Positions 1-8,016 of a stretch of 64,000 nt of DNA are shown in pieces. Position numbers and translations under genes: made by a program. This DNA is from UBA1163 sp049513055 (GTDB taxonomy: Bacteria > Desulfobacterota > BSN033 > UBA1163): the NCBI GenBank assembly GCA_049513055.1, contig JBEKWN010000007.1, positions 1 to 64,000 on the forward strand, in the 5' to 3' direction. Position 1 is the stretch's first letter; each line of letters starts with the position of its first letter. Below the pieces are notes generated by a model. The model saw nothing but the letters and a program-made list of their open reading frames with translations. It was not told where the DNA came from and made no database searches.

Positions 1-222
1 CAGATTCAAATTTTGATTTTTTAAACAAAGTAATTTGCAAATTAATGGGAAAGGTTTATTATTGATTTCCGCTTGAAATATTGTATCAGGGGAAAAGATT
101 TTAAAATCAATGTTACAGGAAGGAATCAACACCAAATTTGACACCGCCCGAAAGCTAAAATCCTAACTTTAACAATTTATTTATTTTTTGATTATTGGTG
201 CTTGTAATTTTGGAATTTTAAC

Positions 223-780
223 TTATCCCAGGATTTTCTTCAGGGCTTCGTCAGTTTTTTTCCCCCTCGGTCCTTCTCCTGGAAGATAGAGCATCACCCC
301 TTTGCCACTCCTTAATGGGAGGATTTCGATCTTTCCCGCTGAGGCCATTTTGCTGGTGAGTTCGATCGGGTCTTTGTCGAAATGCTTTCGGAAGGCATCA
401 TTGAACCCGCTGAAGACGCTGTGGATTCCTTTGTAAGGTGCTCTTCTTAATTTTTTTACCCCCTCGATGACGAACTCCTCTTCCGAAAGGGATCGGCTCC
501 CAGATTCCAATATCAATTGAATGATCTCTTCAGCTGAAAGTCTTTTCGGAGCCTCTCCAGGAAGAAAAAGCATTGCTCCTCCTTTAAAGGGCCTTATCTC
601 TATCTTTCCCTCAGCAGCCAATCTGGAAGTGGCCTCAACCGGATTGGTCTCGAAATATTTTCTGAAGGCCTCATTAAAGCCACTGTAGACGCTGTGGATG
701 CCACGGTATGGCTCTTTCCTCAATTTTTTTATCGCCTGGAGAACAAATTCCTCTTCGGTAAGCTTCCTTTCCTCTTCCAT
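223..780 (-). CDS. Tandem-duplicated small-domain protein, function unknown
   Basis: I do not recognise the family. The protein of about 185 aa is two copies of one module of roughly 75 residues. Each runs from an acidic EEEF helix through a KKLR stretch, an IHSV(Y/F)SGFN(E/D)AFRK core and a GKIEI strand to a glycine-rich MLFLPGE / MLYLPGE end. The order helix-helix-basic helix-beta hairpin would suit a winged-helix fold, but that is inference. The ATG at 780 is preferred over the upstream start at 807 because a GGAGGT Shine-Dalgarno lies six bases before it. It stands alone between a strong terminator (about 1 kb) and the window edge. There is no signal peptide or membrane segment, so it is probably cytoplasmic. 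Confidence 0.7.
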   Translation of the reverse strand: MEEERKLTEEEFVLQAIKKLRKEPYRGIHSVYSGFNEAFRKYFETNPVEATSRLAAEGKIEIRPFKGGAMLFLPGEAPKRLSAEEIIQLILESGSRSLSEEEFVIEGVKKLRRAPYKGIHSVFSGFNDAFRKHFDKDPIELTSKMASAGKIEILPLRSGKGVMLYLPGEGPRGKKTDEALKKILG

Positions 781-829
781 AGGCCACCTCCGCATCCTCC
801 TTCCCACTTAAAACAGGGTAAAAAATGGG

Positions 830-874
830 CCTGCCTGCCCCGCCCTCGGTCGGGACCGGGGCCGGCAGGCAGGG
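830..874. repeat. GC-rich palindromic element (CCTGCCTGC...GCAGGCAGG family), long form
   Basis: The outer arms CCTGCCTGCC and GGCAGGCAGG pair around an inner GC-rich stem. It lies just upstream of the duplicated-domain gene. Related copies occur near 2292, 42181, 43792 and 53729. Confidence 0.7.
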
Positions 875-992
875 GTAAGAGATTAGAAAGTTTTAATCTT
901 ATTTTAATCTTCTTTTAATATTGATAGTATATAGTAGTAGGCAAGAATAGAAAATAACTCTTTCCTCCTCATTAACCCTTTTTCCCCAAAAG

Positions 993-1028
993 AATCCATC
1001 GAGCTCAATGAGCTCGGTGGATTTTTTT
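993..1028. terminator. Intrinsic terminator
   Basis: A 13-14 bp stem (arms ATCCATCGAGCTC and GAGCTCGGTGGAT, one G-U pair) with an AAT loop is followed by seven T on the plus strand. On the minus strand, which both flanking genes use, the stem is followed by a shorter T run. It separates the oxidoreductase from the downstream gene. Confidence 0.8.
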
Positions 1029-1060
1029 ATTGGCCTAAATTCACTTAAAAGCCCTAGTGT

Positions 1061-2266
1061 CTATTTCAGCTTTTTAAAATCGAAATCATCCTCTAAAATA
1101 AGACCTTTCAAAGCCTTCACATTCACCTGCTTTTCAATGGCGTTGAGGATTTCGGAATTCCCCTTGATATTCCCAAGGAGGATGCAGCCGACGATTTTAT
1201 CCTCTTTAAAAGTCACCTTTCGGTAGATGCTCTTCTCCCTATCACTTTTCACCACACTCTCCAATTTCCCTTCAGCATCGATGTCCCCTGAAGCAGTCAG
1301 GTCTATTCCCACTACCTTCAGTGTATTCGAAACCACTGTTCCTTCGTAGAGGACATTTCCCCCTGACATATTGACTCCAGCCGTCTCCCCTTGTCTCTGA
1401 GCAGCTGGCCAGATTCCATAAACGCGTCCTCGATGTTCTGCGACATCTCCTGCTGCGAAGAGTCCCTCGATTTTCGTCTCCAATCGATCATTGACCAAAA
1501 TTCCATTCTTTGTTTCCAGACCCATTGTTTGGGCCAGTTTGATATTCGGCTTCACACCGGCTGAGATGATGACCATCTGGCCCTCGACTGTCCTTCCATC
1601 CTTAAGGCGCAATCCCTCCACTGTTTCCTTTCCAATCATTTCTTCAGATTGGCTATTGAGGAAAAAGGAAAACCCCATTGACTCCATTTTTCCCTGCAGG
1701 ATTTTAGCTCCGTCAGGATCCATCTGCCTTGGAAGGATCCTGGGATTATGCTCAATGACGGCTACCTTGATTCCCCGTCTCAACAGAGCCCCACCTGTTT
1801 CCAACCCAACGAGCCCTCCACCGACAAGGATCGCCTGTTTTACCCCACCTGAAAACTCCTTCATACCGATTGCATCTTTCATCGTCCGAAGGGTGAAGAC
1901 GCCTTTCTTCTCCGTCCCTTTAATCGGCGGTACAAAGGCATTACCACCGGTTGCCATGAGCAGGAAATCATAAGCATAGGTTTTCCCTTTCTGACTGGTG
2001 ACCTCCTTTTTAGGGGCATTGACCTCTGTAATTCCCTCCTCTAAATGGATCAAGATTCCCTTGCTTTGATACCACTCCTTAGTATGGATAGTGAGGTTCT
2101 GAATGGTTACTTCTCCTGCAACGTACTCTGGAAATCGTACCCGGTAATAAAATGGATAAGCCTCTTCTGTAAAAATGCGGATTTCTCCCTTCTGATCCGC
2201 CTCCCTGATTTTGACCGCTGCTCTCGCACCCGCTACTCCATTCCCGATGATGAAATATCGCTTCAT
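1061..2266 (-). CDS. NAD(P)/FAD-dependent pyridine nucleotide-disulfide oxidoreductase
   Basis: A soluble flavoprotein of about 400 aa of the rubredoxin-reductase / NirB N-terminal type, passing electrons between NAD(P)H and a small partner. The N-terminal GNGVAGA is the FAD dinucleotide-binding loop. A second Rossmann loop, GGGLVGLE, lies near residue 150 for NAD(P)H, and the FAD-contact motif AAGDVAE lies near residue 297. No CxxxxC redox pair is visible, which fits the rubredoxin-reductase group rather than thioredoxin or glutathione reductases. The start is placed at 2266 because a GAGGAG ribosome site has good spacing to it; an in-frame ATG at 2272 is also possible. No obvious electron partner lies next door; the nearest small ferredoxin in the window is at 45.7 kb. 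Confidence 0.85.
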   Translation of the reverse strand: MKRYFIIGNGVAGARAAVKIREADQKGEIRIFTEEAYPFYYRVRFPEYVAGEVTIQNLTIHTKEWYQSKGILIHLEEGITEVNAPKKEVTSQKGKTYAYDFLLMATGGNAFVPPIKGTEKKGVFTLRTMKDAIGMKEFSGGVKQAILVGGGLVGLETGGALLRRGIKVAVIEHNPRILPRQMDPDGAKILQGKMESMGFSFFLNSQSEEMIGKETVEGLRLKDGRTVEGQMVIISAGVKPNIKLAQTMGLETKNGILVNDRLETKIEGLFAAGDVAEHRGRVYGIWPAAQRQGETAGVNMSGGNVLYEGTVVSNTLKVVGIDLTASGDIDAEGKLESVVKSDREKSIYRKVTFKEDKIVGCILLGNIKGNSEILNAIEKQVNVKALKGLILEDDFDFKKLK

Positions 2267-2291
2267 CCACATTCTCCTCTCTAATAAAATA

Positions 2292-2327
2292 ACGTGACCC
2301 TGCCTACCACAGGCAGGCGTGTCACGT
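2292..2327. repeat. Inverted repeat with GCAGGC-family core
   Basis: The outer arms ACGTGAC and GTCACGT enclose CCTGCCT and AGGCAGG around ACCAC. It lies between the oxidoreductase and DGQHR genes. A relative near 42172-42227 also combines CACG-type flanks with the CCTGCC core. Confidence 0.65.
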
Positions 2328-2359
2328 AATCCGTGTCACTTTTTTATAATCATGTAGCG

Positions 2360-2386
2360 TTCCGGCAAATGCCGGAATGTCTTTTT
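2360..2386. terminator. Hairpin with T-tract
   Basis: An 8-bp perfect stem (TTCCGGCA / TGCCGGAA, AA loop) is followed by TGTCTTTTT on the plus strand. It sits immediately after the stop of the minus-strand DGQHR gene, so it probably acts as that gene's terminator. Confidence 0.55.
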
Positions 2387-3512
2387 AAGAAACCTTTAAG
2401 GCATCTCGAAGTTCCCGAGTGAGGAGTTCTACTGTCCCCCGGGTTCCTCCTGCCAATTTCCTCCGCCACTCTCCTTCCGTCTCGAACCGGCCTTCTCCAA
2501 TCCTCTCGCCCCAGGGTTTGATCGCCTCTCGAATGCCAAAATAGTCAAAGGAATCATTTTTCAACTCCTTCGATCGTGACATGATATCAGGGCTCACACG
2601 AATTAAGGCTCGAAGGGCTGCTCCGGTTTTAATGCTATATTTCCGGCCTGCCCAAGCCTTTGGGAAGACTGCCAGAATTGCCTTGAAGTAGTTGAGAAAA
2701 AATCGTTTTCCGTTCTGCTCAAATTCCTTGAATCGCTCCTTCCCTCCAAGTTTCTCGATGTTACTAAAAAGCTCTACCATCTCATCGGCCAGGGAGGCTT
2801 GGGAAACCCTGCCCTTCCCCACACCCAATATTTTGATCTCCCCCCTCAAGGGAGAACTCTCCTCCTCATTGAGCTCACGAATGATGTCATGGGCCAATGC
2901 CTGATATCGGTCGGTATAAAGCCTTCGACCCGCCAACGAAATAAGATGGGAGGGATTGAGTCGTGTATGCTTGGCGTTGATCGTAACAAAAAGTTCTACG
3001 GTCTGGCGAGGGTCCAGGCTGTCGAAGAGGACGGCGGGGACATCGATCTCCATATCTTTTTCGGCTTGAGCGTTCAGGGCTAACAGCCGGTGCTGACCAT
3101 CCAGACACCTCAGGATTCCAGTTTCCTCTGGGATCTGAAGCATCCCCAAGTTGGGATTCTTCCCCGCAGGTGAAAATTTGAGCCGTTTCTCTGTAATCAT
3201 GATCACGGCTCCTGGGATGGCAGGCAAATTTCGGGCCTCCTGACAATCCAAATAATATTGAACCAATTCACGAATCTTCTTCCGAATCATCGGCCTCTGA
3301 AAAGCAGCCTCACTCCTCCCGATCCGTTTTTCCAGCAACTCCCAGTTGATGGCTGAGGTTTTTCCAGCTTTTCGTCGTTTCTCCTCTTCCCCAACGGTTG
3401 GATAATTTAATACTTCAAATTTAACCAACTTCTGGATATTGCCAGATGTAAAAGAGGTTTGATAGAACTCCACTCCAAATTGCCTTACCTTATGGGCTGG
3501 GACTGTAATCAT
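2385..3512 (-). CDS. DGQHR domain protein (DndB-like)
   Basis: A 375-aa protein with the diagnostic DGQHR signature at residues 138-142, followed by an LLAL helix and a conserved F-x-T-I-N-x-K-H block near residue 170. This is the DGQHR domain family, whose best known member, DndB, regulates DNA phosphorothioation; many others have no known function. No dndACDE genes or other restriction genes are nearby, so a phosphorothioation role is not supported here. The start has a strong GGAGGT site. Upstream DNA is a word-repeat hairpin, downstream DNA a terminator, so it looks monocistronic. No membrane segment or signal peptide is seen. Confidence 0.75.
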   Translation of the reverse strand: MITVPAHKVRQFGVEFYQTSFTSGNIQKLVKFEVLNYPTVGEEEKRRKAGKTSAINWELLEKRIGRSEAAFQRPMIRKKIRELVQYYLDCQEARNLPAIPGAVIMITEKRLKFSPAGKNPNLGMLQIPEETGILRCLDGQHRLLALNAQAEKDMEIDVPAVLFDSLDPRQTVELFVTINAKHTRLNPSHLISLAGRRLYTDRYQALAHDIIRELNEEESSPLRGEIKILGVGKGRVSQASLADEMVELFSNIEKLGGKERFKEFEQNGKRFFLNYFKAILAVFPKAWAGRKYSIKTGAALRALIRVSPDIMSRSKELKNDSFDYFGIREAIKPWGERIGEGRFETEGEWRRKLAGGTRGTVELLTRELRDALKVS

Positions 3513-3537
3513 TACCCACCACCTCCTTCAATTTTAA

Positions 3538-3599
3538 AAGTGGAAAGTAGAATGTGAATAGTGGATAAAAAGTTCCATTCTCTACCCTCCACTTTCCAC
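3538..3599. repeat. Word-repeat inverted repeat
   Basis: GTGGAAAGTAGAATG on the left is mirrored by CATTCTCTACCCTCCACTTTCCAC on the right, an imperfect hairpin built from repeated GTGGAAAG-type words. It lies between divergent genes and is one of about ten such elements in the window. Confidence 0.6.
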
Positions 3600-3752
3600 C
3601 TTCGAATGTTATATAGATACCAAAATTCCTATACCTAAACAAGCGATTTTTATGCGCCTTCCTATTGATTTTAAGGGACTCCTCTGTTAAGTTTAAACTA
3701 TATTTGTCCTTTTGTTTCAAGGAATTGAAATATTCACCCAAGGAGGTATAGG

Positions 3753-4157
3753 ATGAAAAAGAGATTATTTATCACCACCTTGTTCATTTTTTTCATGGTG
3801 GGAGGATGCGCGGCATTGGCGAAGTCTGTGGACGCTCCCAGGATGACAAAGGATGAACTCAAGGCAATGATGGGCAACCCTGATTTGGTCATCATAGATG
3901 TCCGTTTGGGCAAGGACTGGACAGATAGTGATTTGAAAATTTAAGGTGCTGTTCGAGAAGAGTCTGAAGCCTTTGACTCCTGGGCAAAAAAGTATCCCAA
4001 GGATAAGACCCTCGTTTTCTATTGCACCTGACCTTCAGAAGGCACCAGTGCCAGTGTGGCACAAAAGCTGATGGAAATGGGATACACCAAGGTTTATGCC
4101 CTCAAAGGCGGCTGGCGGGAATGGCTTAATGCCAATTACCCAACAGAAAAAAAGTGA
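3753..4157 (+). pseudogene. Rhodanese-like lipoprotein interrupted by in-frame TAA and TGA (possible selenoprotein)
   Basis: A 134-codon reading frame encodes a rhodanese domain behind a lipoprotein signal (lipobox VGGC near residue 19). It starts after a strong AAGGAGG site. Two in-frame stops break it. TAA (3942-3944) sits where a lysine would fit, between LKI and GAVRE. TGA (4029-4031) sits in the active-site loop, directly after FYCT and before PSEGTS. Related rhodaneses commonly have a C-x-C-P-N-E-type loop there, so the TGA replaces a Cys, the usual sign of selenocysteine, and a hairpin of bacterial SECIS size follows. The TAA has no such excuse: either the gene is dead, or that one base is a mutation or error. 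Its stop overlaps the GTG start of the DUF547 gene, implying coupling. Confidence 0.7.
4029..4062 (+). other. Candidate UGA-Sec codon with downstream SECIS-like hairpin
   Basis: After the TGA, 22 bases lead to a GTG apical loop closed by a perfect 6-bp stem, GTGCCA (4048-4053) with TGGCAC (4057-4062). Known bacterial SECIS models ask for a stem a few base pairs long, a small loop with a G at its start, and about 16-37 bases from UGA to loop, all of which are met. Whether the host makes selenocysteine cannot be seen here. Confidence 0.4.
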
Positions 4158-4999
4158 GCCTTTATCTCTCACCTATTATCCTCAACGCAGGGGATCCATC
4201 TCATATCTCATTGGATCAACCCATTGACATCGCCTTAACTCTCGAGATGGCTGACCTAAAAGCACGGTTCATTGACCCGGAGAAAGGCGTGGTCCATTAC
4301 AAGGCGATCCGTGGCTCTAAGGAGTTTGAAAGATATAAAGACCTCACAAAAGGATTGCGTTCATTTGATCTACATTCCCTTCAGGAACGGAATCGAAGGC
4401 TCGCATTCTGGATTAATATCTATAATACGGCTGTGATTCACGGTGTGATCGAACTGGGCCTCGAGAAGTCTATCAAGGAGGTTTCGGGATTTTTCGATCG
4501 TGTGATGTATGAGATCGGGGGCTTTCGTTTTTCCCTCAACGAGATGGAACACGGCATTCTCCGGGGGAATCGCCGACACCCCTATGGATTCCTGAAGCCA
4601 TTCCGAAAAAAAGACCCACGAATGGAGTTTGCCATCCTCCCTCTTGATCCACGAATCCATTTCGCATTGGTCTGCGGTGCCCGATCGTGCCCGCCCATTG
4701 GCTTTTACGAGGCTGATCAGATTGATTTCCAGCTCCAACTCGCAGCCGAGAGTTTCGTCAACAGCCCTCAAGTAAAGATTCTTCCGCAAGAAGGAACTTT
4801 TTTTATTTCAAAGATCTTTAAATGGTATAAAACCGATTTTGGAGGAAGTGACAGCGCTTTGATTGAACTTCTTTTTAGCCTCCTTGATGAAGGAGAGAAA
4901 AAGACCTTTCTCCAGCAGAACAGAGATAAAATTCAGATCCGATACCAACCCTACGACTGGAATTTAAATCAGGAGGAAAAAAGAGAGGTAATGAGATGA
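4154..4999 (+). CDS. DUF547 domain protein
   Basis: A 281-aa member of the DUF547 family, whose biochemical activity is unknown to me. Family hallmarks are AFWINIYNTAVIHGV near residue 88 and the cysteine motif VCGARSCPPI near residue 175. It begins with GTG overlapping the stop of the rhodanese frame and ends with an ATGA overlap into the cyclophilin gene, so the three are translationally coupled. Both flanking products carry export signals, but no clear signal peptide is visible at this start, so its location is uncertain; the true start might lie further inside. Confidence 0.75.
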   Translation: MSLYLSPIILNAGDPSHISLDQPIDIALTLEMADLKARFIDPEKGVVHYKAIRGSKEFERYKDLTKGLRSFDLHSLQERNRRLAFWINIYNTAVIHGVIELGLEKSIKEVSGFFDRVMYEIGGFRFSLNEMEHGILRGNRRHPYGFLKPFRKKDPRMEFAILPLDPRIHFALVCGARSCPPIGFYEADQIDFQLQLAAESFVNSPQVKILPQEGTFFISKIFKWYKTDFGGSDSALIELLFSLLDEGEKKTFLQQNRDKIQIRYQPYDWNLNQEEKREVMR

Positions 5000-5598
5000 A
5001 AAGAATCTGGTTGATCCTGGTATTTTTTGTGTTTTCCCTAACCCTATCCATCTCTCAATCTTTTTCACAAGAAGTGCGATACAAAAAATTCTCGTCTGAG
5101 GAGGTCAAGAGGATGTCCGAACAACAAGCGATCATCCACACAACGTTAGGAGATATTACTTTAAAGTTCTTCCCTGAAGTGGCACCCAATCATGTGAATA
5201 ACTTCATCGAACTTGTAAAAAAAGGTTTTTACAATGGAACGACTTTCCACAGAGTAGTGCCCAAGTTCGTCATTCAGGGAGGAGATCCCAACACAAAAAA
5301 ACCTGACCGCTCAAGCCATGGTATGGGGGGTCCAGGCTATCAACTCAAAGCCGAATTTAACAACAAACCCCATCGACGAGGGACGCTCTCCATGGCAAGG
5401 TCTGCCCATCCAGACAGCGCTGGCTCGCAATTTTTTATCTGTGTGGCTGATGTTCCTTTTCTTAATGGGCAATATACAGCGTTTGGTGAAGTGGTGAAGG
5501 GAATGGACGTGGTGGATAAAATTGTATCGCAACCCAGAGATGGTAACGATAATCCAAATGATAGAATTGAAATGACGGTTGACATCGTCAGTGAATAA
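4996..5598 (+). CDS. Exported cyclophilin-type peptidyl-prolyl cis-trans isomerase
   Basis: A 200-aa cyclophilin that speeds cis-trans isomerisation of Xaa-Pro bonds. Residues 1-25 form a signal peptide, so it should act in the periplasm. The cyclophilin core follows, with FHRVVPKFVIQGGDP (catalytic Arg in FHRV) near residue 80, then the SMARS and SQFFI blocks and an F/L-NGQYTAFGEV block near residue 155. The start overlaps the preceding stop as ATGA. It belongs to the plus-strand exported operon with the rhodanese and DUF547 genes. Confidence 0.92.
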   Translation: MKRIWLILVFFVFSLTLSISQSFSQEVRYKKFSSEEVKRMSEQQAIIHTTLGDITLKFFPEVAPNHVNNFIELVKKGFYNGTTFHRVVPKFVIQGGDPNTKKPDRSSHGMGGPGYQLKAEFNNKPHRRGTLSMARSAHPDSAGSQFFICVADVPFLNGQYTAFGEVVKGMDVVDKIVSQPRDGNDNPNDRIEMTVDIVSE

Positions 5599-5620
5599 AT
5601 ACGATCGGAACGAGAAGAAA

Positions 5621-5959
5621 ATGCCTTTTGAGGATGAATGGGGCCATGACCCCTCGGTTCAGAGTATGCGAAGTGTCTTTTCATTTATGGAGGAGGCCCA
5701 GCAAGAATTATTGAGACATCTGAATATCTCCCTTTTCGACCAGAGGCTCCGGCATAGCCGTGAACAAGCTCTGGAACTTTTCGAGCAGGCCTGGCCTCTG
5801 GCTATCAGAAAGGGAATGATTATGAGTGAGAAAGATGCTGCTCCTTTCTATATTTACTGTCTGGCGCGGGCGTTGAGTTTAGTTGGGGTTGAGGTACCCA
5901 AGGAGTTGCTGCCAAAAGACGAGAAGATCATTCGTTTTCTCCAGGAGAAGTTACCATGA
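5621..5959 (+). CDS. Small protein of unknown function
   Basis: A 112-aa acidic, helical protein, not recognised. The ATG at 5621 is chosen over an upstream TTG at 5579 that would overlap the cyclophilin gene; a GAGAAG stretch precedes the ATG. The C-terminal part (ARALSLVGVEVPKELLP) looks compact. Its stop overlaps the next start as ATGA, so it is co-translated with the following unknown gene. No export signal is visible. Confidence 0.6.
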   Translation: MPFEDEWGHDPSVQSMRSVFSFMEEAQQELLRHLNISLFDQRLRHSREQALELFEQAWPLAIRKGMIMSEKDAAPFYIYCLARALSLVGVEVPKELLPKDEKIIRFLQEKLP

Positions 5960-6291
5960 TTCGCCTTCGTTTATTCGGCCGCTGCCGTATCTATCACGAC
6001 CCTGTAAGCCCTGTGCTTCGTGCTCCGGCACAAATCGGATGGGAGGCATGGTTTCGTAGTATAGATTTGGTCACTCCTCAAGAACTGAAGGGTGAAGAAC
6101 TACTTCTGCGCACACGTGGCTGGTGGACCGCAGAACCGAAGGATGTGGCTGAGGTGGTAAAAAAACATGGTCGGTTAATCATAGGTGAAGGAGGAGAACT
6201 TATGGTAGAGTTTACCGACCCAAAGGCTGTTGAGGCACTTTCAACTGTCTTATTAGAACGGTTTGGAGACCAGGTTCTGCTTTCTCCATAA
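5956..6291 (+). CDS. Small protein of unknown function, coupled to the previous gene
   Basis: A 111-aa protein, not recognised. It contains paired tryptophans (TRGWW near residue 50) and a C-terminal segment predicted as strand-helix-strand. The ATGA overlap with the preceding gene suggests the two products are made in a fixed ratio and may interact. The gene ends an operon that begins at the rhodanese; a short AT-rich gap follows before the HNH gene. Confidence 0.6.
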   Translation: MIRLRLFGRCRIYHDPVSPVLRAPAQIGWEAWFRSIDLVTPQELKGEELLLRTRGWWTAEPKDVAEVVKKHGRLIIGEGGELMVEFTDPKAVEALSTVLLERFGDQVLLSP

Positions 6292-6355
6292 TATTTTCAT
6301 CCATCTTATTAAATTGAAATAATGATATAATGGAATTTAAGAGGAGGTCTTTTAC

Positions 6356-6694
6356 GTGAAAAATAGACCTTATCGAATTCATCGGAAGCGGCAACCTCGA
6401 AAGACAGGAGACTATCAATCCATTGAAGAGGCTCTTAAAAAATTAAAAAAAACCGATCCTCCATGGAGTGATTACAGGGAAGCCTCACTCAAGATACACG
6501 GCCTCATCTGTGCCAAATGTGGAAGAGAATTTGATCAAAAAACAAGGTATCTTTTAACGGTGCACCACAAAGATGGAAATCACTTGAATAATCCCCCCGA
6601 CGGGTCGAACTGGGAAAATCTATGTGTTTACTGTCACGATGATGAACACACCCGGGAACTGCTGGGAAAGTATTTAAGTGAAGGGAAGGAGTGA
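6356..6694 (+). CDS. HNH-fold zinc protein (YajD-like)
   Basis: A 112-aa HNH protein with a basic N-terminus. The fold signature is complete: CAKC near residue 56, VHHKDGN near residue 75, N-W-E-N-L, then CVYCHDDEH. The two CxxC pairs bind a structural zinc, and the HH plus the later N and H form the beta-beta-alpha metal site. The family is YajD-like; nuclease activity is possible but unproved for these short stand-alone members. It starts with GTG behind a GAGGAGG site, and the following gene is convergent. Confidence 0.8.
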   Translation: MKNRPYRIHRKRQPRKTGDYQSIEEALKKLKKTDPPWSDYREASLKIHGLICAKCGREFDQKTRYLLTVHHKDGNHLNNPPDGSNWENLCVYCHDDEHTRELLGKYLSEGKE

Positions 6695-6759
6695 CCTGTG
6701 AGGAGGTTCACCTTTTGATATTTAAAATGTCACCATGGGGGACTTTTCGGAAGGGAACT

Positions 6760-7044
6760 TCACAATTCAATGCGGTTTAGGAGTGTAATGCCAGTATAAT
6801 AACAACAGCAGGTGCTATCAAAATTATTATCGAAGACCCTCTGTTTTCCATCCTGGAAGAGGATTCGAGCAAAACACATTCCGCCAGGTAAGTCAGAGGA
6901 CCATGTCTCGATAACAATCCCCCCTCCCCAGGATTTAAACTTCTTATGAAACACCTTATCCCCAACACGAAGGTAAGTATGCTTCTCACTCTTCGGCTTT
7001 TTTGTTGGAGGATACTCTGTCCTCTTCTGGGGAAGGTTTTTCAT
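6760..7044 (-). CDS. Small SH3/Tudor-like protein (DUF3553-like)
   Basis: A 94-aa protein whose core (LRVGDKVFHKKF, then GGGIVIETW, FARILFQDGKQRVFD) resembles the small beta-barrel domains of the DUF3553/CarD-like type. The function is unknown. The ATG at 7044 is preferred because it overlaps the lpxL-like stop as ATGA, although the frame is open to 7095. It is the last gene of a minus-strand run. The N-terminus is lysine- and proline-rich and probably disordered. Confidence 0.6.
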   Translation of the reverse strand: MKNLPQKRTEYPPTKKPKSEKHTYLRVGDKVFHKKFKSWGGGIVIETWSSDLPGGMCFARILFQDGKQRVFDNNFDSTCCCYYTGITLLNRIEL

Positions 7045-7937
7045 CGATGGTAAATCCTTCTCTTCCTCTCCCATCTTCGATGCACCCAGAACCATTGATC
7101 AGGGTATTGGCGGATCATTGATTCAAGAGTATGGTTGAAGAGTTGAGTATTGGCATCCACATCCTTCTTGATGTCACCGGTATGGATCAATTCAAGCGGC
7201 TCCTTGATCAGGAGACGATGTTTTTGAAATCCATTTCGAACCATAAAAACGGGCAAAACAGGAGCACTCGTCTTCATTGCCAGGACGGCTAAACTGGGGG
7301 TGGTGGGTGCTTTTCTCCCGAAAAAATCAGCCCATACCCCTTCGCTTCGCTTCGCCCTTTGATCAATTAAGATCCCAACCACTCGATTTTGAGAAAGCGC
7401 CTTCATCACTTTCCGGCTCGCTTTTACACTGGAAATAACTTCGAGACCTCCCGCGTTTCTAATCTTTGTAATGAATTGATCTAACCACTTATTCTTTTTC
7501 ATGGGTTTGGCAATCACCATGATTGGATTTCCGATCACCTTTGACATGAAACCCATTAATTCCCAATTCCCGAAATGTCCGATGAGGAGAAGTGCTCCTT
7601 TCTTCTTCTCAAGAAGCCTCAGTGCTTCCTCCAGTCCTTCTATTTTAACTCTTTCCTTAAACATTTCCGCATCCATCTTGGGAATCCGAAAGAACTCGAT
7701 GGTCGTCATTCCCAGATTTTGGAAGGTCCTTCTGGCAATTCCTCGGATCTCACTTGCTGATTTCTCTTGACCAAAAGCGAGGGAGAGATTCTGAAGGGCT
7801 ACTTTCCGATGTTCACAATCCAGGTAGTACATCACAATCCCCAACTGTCTTCCCACCCAGAGGGCGAAACCCTCTGGGAGAAGATTGATGATGAGGCTGA
7901 ATCCTATGAGAATTAAGTATATGAGAAAAGAGATCAT
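7041..7937 (-). CDS. Lipid A biosynthesis acyltransferase (LpxL/HtrB family)
   Basis: A 298-aa membrane-anchored acyltransferase that adds a secondary acyl chain to lipid A on the cytoplasmic face. An N-terminal membrane helix (residues 3-25) precedes the catalytic HFGNWE motif near residue 120, the HxxxxE of the LPLAT family. A conserved ILIDQRA segment and a C-terminal WFWVHRRW motif complete the signature. Whether it adds laurate, myristate or another chain cannot be told. It sits in a run with lpxH, gmhB and lptD, which supports the assignment. Confidence 0.9.
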   Translation of the reverse strand: MISFLIYLILIGFSLIINLLPEGFALWVGRQLGIVMYYLDCEHRKVALQNLSLAFGQEKSASEIRGIARRTFQNLGMTTIEFFRIPKMDAEMFKERVKIEGLEEALRLLEKKKGALLLIGHFGNWELMGFMSKVIGNPIMVIAKPMKKNKWLDQFITKIRNAGGLEVISSVKASRKVMKALSQNRVVGILIDQRAKRSEGVWADFFGRKAPTTPSLAVLAMKTSAPVLPVFMVRNGFQKHRLLIKEPLELIHTGDIKKDVDANTQLFNHTLESMIRQYPDQWFWVHRRWERKRRIYHR

Positions 7938-8016
7938 ACCTTAATTTAAATTTTGGATTTAAGATTTCAGATTTAAACTTCAACTCCACAATCCGCATTC
8001 CGAGATCCGAAATCGT

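Noticed and set aside
694..918. 74-aa plus-strand frame
   Set aside because: Antisense of the duplicated-domain gene extended through the GC-rich palindrome.
3490..3741. 83-aa minus-strand frame
   Set aside because: Overlaps the DGQHR start and reads through the word-repeat hairpin; no ribosome site.
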